From the NCBI RefSeq assembly GCF_001854325.1, contig NZ_CP017754.1, forward strand, positions 1,426,001-1,490,000: a stretch of DNA of 64,000 nucleotides. The letters run 5' to 3'. The notes beneath the pieces were generated by a model. It ran no database searches. It was not told the DNA's origin and worked only from the letters and a program-made list of their open reading frames with translations. Both the position numbers and the translations under genes were made by a program. Positions 25,752 through 34,343 of this stretch are shown in pieces. Within the stretch, counting starts at the first letter, position 1, and each line of letters opens with the position of its first letter. This DNA is from Cupriavidus malaysiensis. Lineage in GTDB: Bacteria; Pseudomonadota; Gammaproteobacteria; Burkholderiales; Burkholderiaceae.

Positions 25752-25781
25752 TTGCAGCGGGGGCGAGGCTATCGCTATAAT
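25752..25781 (+). promoter_or_regulatory. Promoter of tRNA-Ser
   Basis: TTGCAG (25752-25757), 18-bp spacer, TATAAT (25776-25781), placed 38 bp before the tRNA 5' end. Confidence 0.75.
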
Positions 25782-25819
25782 CTTGTTCTTCGCTGATTGC
25801 CACCGGCGAACAAGTTCCA

Positions 25820-25909
<90 letters not shown>

Positions 25910-25914
25910 AATAG

Positions 25915-25948
25915 AAAAAGCCTGTCGATTTTTCGACAGGCTTTTTTT
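25915..25948 (+). terminator. Rho-independent terminator of tRNA-Ser
   Basis: Stem AAGCCTGTCG / CGACAGGCTT with a short T-rich loop, ending in seven T (25942-25948). The A run before it makes it usable from both strands. Confidence 0.9.
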
Positions 25949-26467
25949 CTTCATGCAACGTCTCAGTCGTCGTCTCGGTCCAGTGCTCCGTTGTGGGCGC
26001 GCCCGCCGAGGCTGTCTGCGCACCCCCTCGCCAACTCCCGCCACGGAATCCTCGACATTCGCCTGACTGTTCGCGCGCGTTTCAGTTCCGGGGGACGATG
26101 TTCCGGCCCCGCGCCAGCTCGAACGTTGAAGCGAGGCCTTCTCCGGTGCCATGAGCGCACGGAAACAGGGGAAGGGCACCTTCGCGCATCCTGCCCGAGC
26201 GCTCTACTTCGATGGTGCTGTGTACTGTCCGGGGGAGCTTGCTCTACCGCTGACTTTGCGAACCGGCGCGCGCGAAATTCAGCTTCGGCTGATGGAAGCC
26301 TGGAGGGGAGGCGGTGTCCAATTGGGGCTTTCCAGTTCACAGGGGCAAGTCTTGGGGGTGCTTGGAAGCAGCAGCAGGACTTGCCGGCCTGCCTCGCTCA
26401 GCGGTGCGAGGGTTTCGTCAATGCCGGCCGGGGACCGCGTGGGCAAGGCCAGAGAGGGCCGCCGATC
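25949..26467. other. About 520-bp gap with no convincing gene
   Basis: Lies between the tRNA-Ser terminator and the ATP-grasp gene. One open frame (26151-26471, plus strand, 106 codons) ends with a TGA that overlaps the ATG of the next gene (ATGA), but its third-position G+C is clearly lower than in neighbouring genes and its translation matches no family I know. I see no clear promoter, RNA or repeat; the promoter of the downstream module must be here. Confidence 0.5.
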
Positions 26468-27640
26468 ATGATGCGCGTTGCGCAGCTTCCCCGTGACAAT
26501 TGGCCGCGCGAGCTCGAACGGATCGGCTTTCACTTCCATTCGCTCGATGAGCACAACGTCTGCCGCGCGGTGGACGGCGATGCGTTCTTCTATTGGCGAG
26601 AGGATGCGGCCTATGCCTTCGACTCCGAGGAGGTCGAGCGTCTCTATGCCGCCGCGCTGGATCTTAACCAGCGCTGCCTGGAGGCCGTCCAGCATGTGAT
26701 CGATCATGACCTGTTCGCGCGCCTGGCGATTCCCGCGCACGTCGCGCCGCTGATCCGCGCCTCGTGGGAGCGCGACGATCCGACCTTGTTCGGACGCTTC
26801 GACATGACGCTGGATGCCGATGGCGTGCCCAAGATGTATGAGTTCAATGCGGACACGCCGACTTCCCTGATCGAGTCGAGCATCGCGCAGTGGTACTGGA
26901 AGGCGGCGGTACAGCCGCAGGCCGATCAGTTCAACAGCCTGCACGAGGCGCTGGTGGCGCGCTGGCAATGGCTGCGCAAGCACTATCGCAACGCCTCCCT
27001 GCTGCATTTCGCCTGCATGTTCGACAGCCAGGAAGACATCGGCAATGTGGAGTACCTGATGGATACTGCATTGCAGGCCGGCTGGTCGGTCAAGCTGGTC
27101 GACATGCAGGACATCGGTAGCGATGGACGCGGCGGCTTCTATGATGCCGACGCGGTGCCGATACAGGTGGCATTCAAGCTGTACCCGTGGGAGTGGATGG
27201 TCACGTCGGATTATCGCGATCTGCTCCTGCACAGCCCGGTGCGCTGGATCGAGCCTTGTTGGAAAACCGTGCTTTCCAACAAGGCTCTCCTGCCCATCCT
27301 GTGGGAGTTGTTTCCCGGGCATCCGAACTTGCTCGAGGCCTCGTTCGAAGAGAGCCGCTTCGCCGGCCGGCCGCATGCCAAGAAGCCATTCCTGTCGCGC
27401 GAAGGGGAGGGCGTGAGCCTGGTGACGCCGCATGGCTGCATCGACAATCCTGGCGAGTATGGCGCGGAGGGCTTCGTCTACCAGGCCTACGCGCCAGCGC
27501 GGCAGTTCGATGGCCGCTTTACCACCCTCGGTGTCTGGATCGTCGACGATGAGCCCTGCGGCCTGTGCGTGCGGGAGGAGGCCGGTCCCATCATCAAGAA
27601 CACCAGCTTCTTCGTGCCACACTATTTCTTGCGAGGCTAG
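26468..27640 (+). CDS. Glutathionylspermidine synthase-like ATP-grasp protein (YgiC/YjfC family)
   Basis: ATP-grasp amide ligase of 390 residues (family about 386). It resembles only the C-terminal synthetase half of glutathionylspermidine synthase, without the amidase domain. Diagnostic segments are TLFGRFDMTLD, MYEFNADTPTSLIESS (E125), an acidic middle region, KAL-LPILWELFPGHPNLL in two parts, KPFLSREG and EGFVYQAY. E. coli YgiC and YjfC share this architecture but their product is not settled; it is probably a peptide- or polyamine-type amide bond. GAGAGGG stands nine bases before ATG 26468; an ATG one codon later is possible. A DUF1190 gene follows after 5 bp and a DUF350 gene after that, the same partners as in E. 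coli ygiBC and yjfLMC. Confidence 0.9.
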   Translation: MMRVAQLPRDNWPRELERIGFHFHSLDEHNVCRAVDGDAFFYWREDAAYAFDSEEVERLYAAALDLNQRCLEAVQHVIDHDLFARLAIPAHVAPLIRASWERDDPTLFGRFDMTLDADGVPKMYEFNADTPTSLIESSIAQWYWKAAVQPQADQFNSLHEALVARWQWLRKHYRNASLLHFACMFDSQEDIGNVEYLMDTALQAGWSVKLVDMQDIGSDGRGGFYDADAVPIQVAFKLYPWEWMVTSDYRDLLLHSPVRWIEPCWKTVLSNKALLPILWELFPGHPNLLEASFEESRFAGRPHAKKPFLSREGEGVSLVTPHGCIDNPGEYGAEGFVYQAYAPARQFDGRFTTLGVWIVDDEPCGLCVREEAGPIIKNTSFFVPHYFLRG

Positions 27641-27645
27641 GGACG

Positions 27646-28410
27646 ATGACGAGGAAGAGCGGCCAGCGGCAGCCGTCGAAGTACGGCAGTCCTCACCAAC
27701 CCAGGCCGAGCGGTTCGTTGAAAGGCACCGGCCGCCCACTGTATTCCTCCGATCTCTCGACGGTGCCCGCATTGAGCACGCTTCGCTCCCAAGCGGTGCC
27801 TGTGCTGTGGATCGTTGGCGTATTCACCGTGGTTGCCAGTGTGGTGGGTTCCTGCAGCGACGAGGCGGATGACGACCCCGGCGTCACCGTGCGGCGGGCA
27901 AGCTACGCGTCGCTGGCGGATTGTGAGGCGGACTGGTCGATGCAGGGTGACTGCGAGAATGTGCCCATCGACAGCCCGGGCGCAATCTTCCATGCCCAGC
28001 AGGCTACGGCTGGCGGCGGTACCCCCGCGTTTCGCGAGGCGCCCAGCCCACATGCCGGCTCACTAGGCTACTCCACTCCCCTGGCACGCTGGTATGGCCC
28101 TTACTACACGGCAAGCGGGACCGTGTACCACGCGAACGGCACCCAGACACGGCACGATATGTCCGGCGCGTCCGGGCGTTGGCTGCTCGAATATGACGGC
28201 AACGGCTCGATCTCACGCAAGACGTGGGTCGAGGGTGCCCCGCGCAGCGCCATGATCGAGGAGGCCACCGTACGCCGCAGCGCGCTGGGTCGAGGAAGGT
28301 CCATGGGCCTGTCGATGCCTATGACCGCAGCCACGCAGGGGCCGGTCATCTCGCGCGGCGGCTTTACCAGTCGCTTTGGGGGATCCTCCGGCCGCTCCGG
28401 TGGTGGCTGA
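27646..28410 (+). CDS. DUF1190 family protein (YgiB/YjfM-like)
   Basis: 254 residues. A basic N-terminal 50 residues lead to one hydrophobic segment (about 52-67) ending VVGSC, which could act as a lipobox. A family-typical region with paired cysteines follows (SYASLADCEADWSMQGDCEN), then PLARWYGPYYTASGTVYHANG and a Ser/Gly-rich end with VISRGGF. This layout matches E. coli YgiB/YjfM (UPF0441), whose function is unknown; it is probably anchored on the periplasmic face. It starts 5 bp after the ATP-grasp gene, so the two are surely co-expressed. Confidence 0.8.
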   Translation: MTRKSGQRQPSKYGSPHQPRPSGSLKGTGRPLYSSDLSTVPALSTLRSQAVPVLWIVGVFTVVASVVGSCSDEADDDPGVTVRRASYASLADCEADWSMQGDCENVPIDSPGAIFHAQQATAGGGTPAFREAPSPHAGSLGYSTPLARWYGPYYTASGTVYHANGTQTRHDMSGASGRWLLEYDGNGSISRKTWVEGAPRSAMIEEATVRRSALGRGRSMGLSMPMTAATQGPVISRGGFTSRFGGSSGRSGGG

Positions 28411-28513
28411 GGCTTGCCGACCGACGTACATGGCTGCTCCGGCCTTCGCTGCCCGGTCTCCAAGTCTGGTCGCCCCCGCCGAACCGAACAGTTGCAACCA
28501 CCTGTCGCTTCCC

Positions 28514-28912
28514 ATGCCCAGCCTCCTGTCTCCGGCGCTTGCCTACCTGATCTACATCCTTTCCAGCTTCGGCCTGCTGGGCCTGTTCCTGCTGGTCTAC
28601 ACGCGCGTGACGCCGCATCGCGAGTTTGCGCTCATCCGCGCGGGCAACGTAGCCGCCGCGCTATCGCTCGGCGGCGCGGTGCTGGGCTTCTCGCTGACGC
28701 TGTCGTCCAGCATCCAGCACAACGCCTCGTTCCGCCTGTTCCTGCTGTGGGCGCTGGCGGCATTCGTGGTGCAGGTGCTGACCTACCTGGCCGTAGCCGC
28801 CGCCTTGCGCAATGTCAGCGCGGCCATTGCCGCCGACAACCGCGGCATGGGGCTGTTGATGGGCATGATTTCGCTGGCTGCGGGTGTGGTGAATGCGGCC
28901 TGCCTGAGCTGA
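28514..28912 (+). CDS. DUF350 family inner-membrane protein (YjfL-like)
   Basis: 132 residues with four hydrophobic helices arranged as two similar halves (YLIYILSSFGLLGLFLLVYTR and the second half beginning ASFRLFLLWALAAFVVQV). Length and pattern match DUF350/UPF0719 proteins such as YjfL, which accompany DUF1190 and YgiC-like ATP-grasp genes. No biochemical role is known. It begins 103 bp after the DUF1190 gene. Upstream in-frame ATGs exist, but the chosen one starts just before the first helix. Confidence 0.8.
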   Translation: MPSLLSPALAYLIYILSSFGLLGLFLLVYTRVTPHREFALIRAGNVAAALSLGGAVLGFSLTLSSSIQHNASFRLFLLWALAAFVVQVLTYLAVAAALRNVSAAIAADNRGMGLLMGMISLAAGVVNAACLS

Positions 28913-28955
28913 CCGTCCGGCCACCGCATCCCGTGTCACGGGCGGGAGGCTGGCC

Positions 28956-30257
28956 TCAAGTGGAGGTGCGCTCGGCCAGCGGCAGCCGCGACACCAGCAA
29001 CTGGTCGATCTTGTGGTGGTCGATGTCCACCACCTCCAGCCGGTATCCTGCCACTTCGATGGACTCGGATTTCTTGGGAATGCGCTTGAGCGTGTAGATC
29101 ACCAGCCCGCCCGCGGTGTCGACGTAGTCTTCGCCCGGCAGTGTTTCCACTTCCAGCGCCTTTTTCAGGTCGACCAGCGGCGTCAGGCCGTCGACCAGCC
29201 AGGAGTTGTCGTCGCGCCGCACGATCTGCTCGTCCTCGTTGGAGTAGAGGATGTCGCCCATCAGGGCGCCGACGATGTCATCGAGCGTGACCACGCCGAC
29301 CACCAGCCCGTATTCGTTCATCACCACGGCGAAGCCCTGGTGCATCTCGCGGAAGCGCGTGAGCGCTTCCGACAGGGTCAGGGTGTCGGGGATCACGAGC
29401 ACGTTCTTGTCGTGATGCTTGCCGATATTGCCCAGCGGCATGGCCTGGTCGGACAGCAGCCGCTGCATGATGTCCTTGGTGTCGATGTAGCCGAGCAGGT
29501 CGTCCAGGTCGCGGCCGCACACCGGATACTGCGCGTGCGGCTCGCTGACCAGCTTGCGCCGCACGCTGTCGGTCGACTCGTCCAGTTGCAGGTAAACGAC
29601 CTCGTCGCGCGGCGTCATGATGGCCGTCACGCTCTTGGAGTCGAGCTCGAACACGTTCTCGATCAGGTGGATCTCGTGCTTGTGCAGCACGCCCGCCTCG
29701 GCGCCGGCATCGACCATGGCGGCGATATCCTCGGAGGTGATCTGGTCGACCGGCTTGGTGGGCAGCCCGAACAGCCGCAGCGCGGCGTCGGCGGCCGCGT
29801 TGAACACGTAGACCAGCGGACGCAGCACCTTGAGCAGCATCAGCATGGGCTCGATCACCGCCAGTGCACACGTCTCGGGGAAGGTCATGGCGATACGCTT
29901 GGGGATCAGGTCGGCGAACTGGATGAACAGCAGCGTCACGATCAGGAAGGAGCCGATATTGGCGCTGCGCTGCGCCATGTCCTGCGCCATATAGGGCGAG
30001 AGCGCGGCGAAGACCAGGTCGGACACGTGCTTTTCGCCCAGGATGCCGGCCAGGATGGCCACGCTGTTGACGCCGATCTGCACGATGGTGAAGAAGTTGC
30101 CGGGCTCTTCCTTGAGCAGCATGACCTTGGTCGCGCGGCGGTCGCCGCGTTCGGACAGCGTCTGCAGCTTGGTGCGGCGCGAGGCCGTCAACGCGATCTC
30201 GGAGATCGAGAAGAAGGCGCTGGCCAGCACGAGGAGGAGCAGGATCAGGGCGAACAT
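28956..30257 (-). CDS. CNNM/CorC-HlyC family membrane protein with CBS pair
   Basis: 433 residues. The N-terminal DUF21/CNNM domain (about 1-190, four hydrophobic segments) has FSISEIALTASRRTKL and the QIGVN...GILGE region. A CBS pair follows (about 205-335; TPRDEVVYLQLDES and the VMNEYGLVVGVVTLDDIVGAL motif), then a C-terminal CorC_HlyC domain. Proteins of this design are implicated in Mg/Co transport or resistance, and several are misnamed hemolysins. No strong ribosome binding site precedes the ATG, but the first helix starts at once, so the start is probable. Not obviously linked to its neighbours. Confidence 0.9.
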   Translation of the reverse strand: MFALILLLLVLASAFFSISEIALTASRRTKLQTLSERGDRRATKVMLLKEEPGNFFTIVQIGVNSVAILAGILGEKHVSDLVFAALSPYMAQDMAQRSANIGSFLIVTLLFIQFADLIPKRIAMTFPETCALAVIEPMLMLLKVLRPLVYVFNAAADAALRLFGLPTKPVDQITSEDIAAMVDAGAEAGVLHKHEIHLIENVFELDSKSVTAIMTPRDEVVYLQLDESTDSVRRKLVSEPHAQYPVCGRDLDDLLGYIDTKDIMQRLLSDQAMPLGNIGKHHDKNVLVIPDTLTLSEALTRFREMHQGFAVVMNEYGLVVGVVTLDDIVGALMGDILYSNEDEQIVRRDDNSWLVDGLTPLVDLKKALEVETLPGEDYVDTAGGLVIYTLKRIPKKSESIEVAGYRLEVVDIDHHKIDQLLVSRLPLAERTST

Positions 30258-30312
30258 GGAGAGGGGCGCCGTATTGGCTCGTGTCGATGATGGTGCACGC
30301 CTCGCGTGGCTG

Positions 30313-31278
30313 TCAATTCTCGGCGCCGGCGGCCGCCGGCTCGAACACCACGGCCGGTGCCTCCAGCCGCTGCGGCAACGCTTGCGCGGTGGCTTGCGCC
30401 ACCAGGGCGAACTGGGCGCGCATGTCGTCGACCAGGCTGGAGGTGGCACGGTGGCGCGCGCGCAGCGCGTGGATCTCGAAGGGCAGGGCAGGTTCGATCT
30501 GGTGCAGTGCAATACGGGCCGGATCGGCGTCGAGCGCGGTGAACTGGTCGAGCAGGGTCAGGCCGAGCCCGGCTTCGACCATGGCCAGCGCCAGCGAGTA
30601 GGTCTGTACTTCCAGCGTGGAGCGCGGTTCCAGCCCGTTGCGCGCCAGCGTCTGGCGTACCAGCAGCCCGAGCGAGCTGTTGTCGTCGTAGGCGATGAAA
30701 GGCCGCTCGGCGAGCCGCTGCATGGACACGCTGCCGCGCCGCCCGCCGGCGGGCAGCGGCAGGCCGCGCGGCACCGCCAGCAGCATGCGTCCCGATGCCA
30801 CCGCTGCCGCCGCGAGCGCTTCATGGCGTGGCGGCGAGAAGGCGAAGCCCAGGTCGATCTGGTTGGACAGCAGGCCCTGCACGATCTCGCCGGTATGGTG
30901 GGTGAGTACCTGGACCTGGGTGTCGGGGTGGCGCGCGCAGAAGCGCTGCAGCGCCGGCACCAGCAGGGGGCCGGCCAGGCTGGGCGTCGCCGCCACGCGC
31001 AGCCGCCCGGCGCCGCTGTGGCGCAGGCTTTCCGAGACGCGCCGCACCCGTTCGATCTCGCCATATAGCCGTTCGACATCGCCGTACAGGGCAGCGGCCT
31101 CGGGTGTGGCCTGGAGCCTCCCCTTGACGCGCTCGAACAGGCGGAAGCCGAGCGAAGCCTCGGCGTGCTGCAGCACGCGTGTCACGACTGGCTGGGACAC
31201 GTGCAGCAGGCGCGCCGCCTCGCTGGCGGTGCCGGTCAGCATGACGGCACGGAAGACTTCGATCTGTCGCAGGCGCAT
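30313..31278 (-). CDS. LysR family transcriptional regulator
   Basis: 321 residues. N-terminal winged helix-turn-helix (RQIEVFRAVMLTGTASEAARLLHVSQPVVTRVL in two parts, residues 4-37), linker helix, then a two-lobed effector domain (RLRVAATPSLAGPLLVPALQRF onward). It is divergent from an amino-acid-type periplasmic binding protein gene (267-bp gap), the usual layout for a LysR regulator and its target. The inducer is unknown. Confidence 0.92.
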   Translation of the reverse strand: MRLRQIEVFRAVMLTGTASEAARLLHVSQPVVTRVLQHAEASLGFRLFERVKGRLQATPEAAALYGDVERLYGEIERVRRVSESLRHSGAGRLRVAATPSLAGPLLVPALQRFCARHPDTQVQVLTHHTGEIVQGLLSNQIDLGFAFSPPRHEALAAAAVASGRMLLAVPRGLPLPAGGRRGSVSMQRLAERPFIAYDDNSSLGLLVRQTLARNGLEPRSTLEVQTYSLALAMVEAGLGLTLLDQFTALDADPARIALHQIEPALPFEIHALRARHRATSSLVDDMRAQFALVAQATAQALPQRLEAPAVVFEPAAAGAEN

Positions 31279-31545
31279 GGTCGGAGGGCGCAAAGGCAGG
31301 GGATACGTCGGGACGGGCCAGGGTATAGCCTTCGGACATATTCTGGCACGTATTCGCATTGGGCAAGCCGCACGCGCTCCGCTACGCTGCGCGGATCGCA
31401 TGACAGGCAGGGCCGTGCCGGGTTCCGGGGCCGGCGTGGCGGCAGGCGGCGGGGTGCCCGGCCGCCGCGCGCCCCGGCGCGCCCGGCATGGCCCTGGCCT
31501 GGCATCGTGCGATCCGGATCGTCCCCCCACCAGGAGAGCCTCACC

Positions 31546-32472
31546 ATGATGCTGAACGTACGCCCGATGCGAACCTCCTCCCGCCGGCGCGCCGCGGCCG
31601 CCGCGGCCCTGTTCGCGCTGGCATCCGCGGCCGCCGGCGCCGCCGAGGGCGATAGCGACACGCTGCGCAAGATCAAGGACAGCGGCGTGATCACGCTGGG
31701 CTACCGCGAGTCTTCCATCCCCTTCTCCTACACCAACGGCAAGGACGTGATGGGTTACTCGCACGAGATCATGCTGCACATCGTCGACAAGGTGAAGGCG
31801 CAGCTGAGCCTGCCAGCGCTCCAGGTGAAGCTGATGCCGATCACCTCGCAGAACCGCATCCCGCTGATGATGAACGGCACCATCGACCTGGAGTGCGGCA
31901 CCACGACCAACAACCTGGAGCGGCAGAAGCAGGTCGCCTTCAGCAACAGCCTGTTCGTCTATGGCCTGCGCATGCTGACGCGCAAGGACTCCGGCATCAA
32001 GGACTTCCCCGACCTCGCCGGCCGCAATGTGGTGACCACCGCCGGCACCACCGACGAGCGCCTGCTGGTGAAGATGAACGGCGAGAAGGCCATGAACATG
32101 AACCTGATCAGCACCAAGGACCACGGCCAGTCCTTCCTGATCCTGGAAAGCGGGCGCGCCGTCGCTTTCGTGATGGACGAGCCCTTGCTCTACGGCGAAC
32201 TGACCAAGGCCAAGAACCGCGACGACTGGGTGGTGGTCGGCACGCCGCTGCAGACGGAGAACTATGCCTGCATGCTGCGCAAGGACGATCCGGCCTTCAA
32301 GAAGCTGGCCGACGGCGTGATCGCCGACCTGATGACCAGCGGCCGTGCCGAGCTGCTCTACAAGAAGTGGTTCCAGTCGCCGATCCCGCCGCGCGGCCTC
32401 AACCTGAACTACCCGCTGTCGGCCGATATGAAGTCGCTCTACGCCCAGCCCAACGACAAGGCTTTCCAGTAG
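31546..32472 (+). CDS. Amino-acid ABC transporter substrate-binding protein
   Basis: 308 residues with a signal peptide (basic RTSSRRR, hydrophobic Ala/Leu stretch, cleavage near AGA-AEG) and an SBP_bac_3 domain: GVITLGYRESSIPFSY, MGYSHEIM, MMNGTIDLECGTTTNN and the late AELLYKKWF. It resembles glutamate/aspartate-type binding proteins (GltI). GGAGAG precedes the ATG; ATGATG allows a start one codon later. No permease directly follows it. Confidence 0.88.
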   Translation: MMLNVRPMRTSSRRRAAAAAALFALASAAAGAAEGDSDTLRKIKDSGVITLGYRESSIPFSYTNGKDVMGYSHEIMLHIVDKVKAQLSLPALQVKLMPITSQNRIPLMMNGTIDLECGTTTNNLERQKQVAFSNSLFVYGLRMLTRKDSGIKDFPDLAGRNVVTTAGTTDERLLVKMNGEKAMNMNLISTKDHGQSFLILESGRAVAFVMDEPLLYGELTKAKNRDDWVVVGTPLQTENYACMLRKDDPAFKKLADGVIADLMTSGRAELLYKKWFQSPIPPRGLNLNYPLSADMKSLYAQPNDKAFQ

Positions 32473-32692
32473 CGCCGCCGCGGCCGCGCCGGGCGGTGCT
32501 TGCGCGGCCCGCCGGCTCGCCTGCTGCGGCGTCCGGGTCGCATCCTGCGCGGGCACGTCCTAGAATGGATGCGACCACGCCTGCGCTGGCGCGGCGCCGC
32601 ATGCATCACTGCGGTGCCGCCCGTTGCGGACGCGGCGCGGCCGGCCTGCCTCGGGCCGAGCCGGACCGATTGCCAGAACGATGGGAGGAGCC

Positions 32693-33499
32693 ATGCGAAC
32701 GCTTCGAAGGGGCTGGGCCGCTTTCCTGCTCGCGATGACGGCCTCGGTGGCCGGCTTGTTCTGCACGCCGGCCGGGGCGGCCGACCTGCTCGATGCGGTC
32801 CGGCAGGCCGGCGCGCTGAAAGTCGGGCTGGAAGGGACCTACCCGCCTTTCAATTTCCGCGGCCCGGATAACCAGCTCGACGGCTTCGACGTCGACGTGG
32901 CGAAGGCTGTGGCGGCCAGGCTGGGGGTCAAGGCGGAATTCGTCACCACCGAATGGAGCGGCATCATCGCCGGCCTGCAGGCGGGCAAGTTCGACGTGAT
33001 CGTCAACCAGGTCGCGATCACGCCGCAGCGGCGCGAGGTGCTCGATTTCTCCACCCCCTACGCCTATTCGGCGGCGCAGCTGATCCAGCGCCAGGACGAC
33101 AAGCGTGCCTTCCGTTCGCTGGCCGACCTGAAGGGGTTCAAGCTGGGCGTCAGCCTGGGCAGCAACTACAACGAGATGGCCAAGTCGGTGCCGGGCATCG
33201 ACCTCAAGACCTATCCCGGCGCGCCCGAGTACCTGCGCGACCTGGCCGCGCAGCGCATCGATGCCGCGCTCAACGACCGCTTGATGGTGGGCTACCTGGT
33301 CAAGACCGCCAAGCTGCCGTTGCGGCCCGGTGCCGTGCTGCCGGGTGCCAATGCCGAAGTGGCCATTCCGTTCCGCAAGGGCAATCCCGCCTTCGCCAAA
33401 GCCATCGACCAGGCGCTGGAGGACCTGCGCCGGGACGGCAGCCTGGCCCGCCTGTCGACCAAGTGGTTCGACGTCGACGTGACACGCCCGGCCCGTTAG
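32693..33499 (+). CDS. Amino-acid ABC transporter substrate-binding protein (cystine/polar amino acid type)
   Basis: 268 residues. Signal peptide (basic RTLRRGW, hydrophobic AAFLLAMTASVAGLF, cleavage near AGA-ADL). The SBP_bac_3 domain has GALKVGLEGTYPPFNF, GFDVDVAKAVAARLG, WSGIIAGLQAGKFDVI and STPYAYS. This is closer to the TcyA/FliY-like branch than the preceding binding protein. GGGAGGAG is an excellent ribosome binding site for ATG 32693; the ATG 12 bp earlier overlaps that site and is rejected. A permease gene follows after 76 bp. Confidence 0.9.
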   Translation: MRTLRRGWAAFLLAMTASVAGLFCTPAGAADLLDAVRQAGALKVGLEGTYPPFNFRGPDNQLDGFDVDVAKAVAARLGVKAEFVTTEWSGIIAGLQAGKFDVIVNQVAITPQRREVLDFSTPYAYSAAQLIQRQDDKRAFRSLADLKGFKLGVSLGSNYNEMAKSVPGIDLKTYPGAPEYLRDLAAQRIDAALNDRLMVGYLVKTAKLPLRPGAVLPGANAEVAIPFRKGNPAFAKAIDQALEDLRRDGSLARLSTKWFDVDVTRPAR

Positions 33500-33575
33500 C
33501 GGCGCCGGCCAACTCACCGGCCCATGCGGGCGTGCCGGCCGGCGCGCCCCTGCGGCCGGCTTTCGCGCTGCCGCC

Positions 33576-34235
33576 ATGCCTGCTCTGAAGCTGGTGCTGG
33601 ATTCACTGCCCGTGCTGTTGCAGGGCATGCTGCTGACGGTGAAATTCGCCGTGTGGTCGATGGGCTTCGGCCTGCTGGTGGGCCTGCTGGTGGCGCTGAT
33701 GGGCATCAGCGGCCAGCGCCTGGCGGTGGCCCTGGCGCGCGGCTACGTCAGCATCATGCGCGGCACGCCGCTGCTGGTGCAGATCTTCGTCGTCTACTAC
33801 GGCCTGCCGGGCATCGGCATCGCGCTGGAACCGACCCCGGCCGGCGTGCTGACGCTGAGCCTGAACGTCGGCGCCTACCTGTCGGAAAGCATGCGCGGTG
33901 CCATTGTCGGCGTGGCGCGCGGCCAATGGCTGGCGGCCTACAGCCTCGGCTTCACGCCGCTGCAGGCGCTGCGCTACGTGATCGGCCCGCAGGCCCTGCG
34001 GCTGGCGGTGCCGAGCCTGTCCAACAGCCTGATCAGCCTGATCAAGGACACGTCGCTGGTGTCGGTCATCACGGTGACCGAACTGCTGCGCACGGCGCAG
34101 GAAGTGATCGCCGCCACCTACCAGCCGCTGCCGCTCTACCTGGCAGTGGCCGCCATCTACTGGGTGCTCAGCACGCTGCTGGCCGGGCTGCAGCACATGC
34201 TCGAGCGCCGGCTTGCGCTGCCGGGGCGGCATTGA
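33576..34235 (+). CDS. Amino-acid ABC transporter permease
   Basis: 219 residues with about five transmembrane helices (HisM/GlnP family). It carries the early MRGTPLLVQIFVVYYGLP segment and the EAA-type loop (ARGQWLAAYSLGFTPLQALRYVI) that contacts the ATPase. It presumably works with the binding protein upstream. The next gene is the convergent cphA, so the ATP-binding subunit is missing from the locus and must be supplied from elsewhere. Confidence 0.92.
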   Translation: MPALKLVLDSLPVLLQGMLLTVKFAVWSMGFGLLVGLLVALMGISGQRLAVALARGYVSIMRGTPLLVQIFVVYYGLPGIGIALEPTPAGVLTLSLNVGAYLSESMRGAIVGVARGQWLAAYSLGFTPLQALRYVIGPQALRLAVPSLSNSLISLIKDTSLVSVITVTELLRTAQEVIAATYQPLPLYLAVAAIYWVLSTLLAGLQHMLERRLALPGRH

Positions 34236-34290
34236 GGCACTGCGCGGTGTTGCGGCGCAGTGGTACGGCGTGAAAAGGGGAGGCGCCAAT

Positions 34291-34320
34291 GAAAAAGGCC
34301 GGCCCGCAGAGGGCCGGCCT
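34291..34320 (-). terminator. Rho-independent terminator of cphA
   Basis: 10-bp stem AGGCCGGCCC / GGGCCGGCCT with a 5-nt loop. On the minus strand it ends in five T, placed 24 bp after the cphA stop codon. Confidence 0.85.
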
Positions 34321-34343
34321 GTGCCGGTCGCCGAGGCTCGAGC

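Noticed and set aside
28956..30257. Hemolysin
   Set aside because: The CNNM plus CBS plus CorC_HlyC architecture is historically called hemolysin, but nothing in the sequence supports cytolytic activity.
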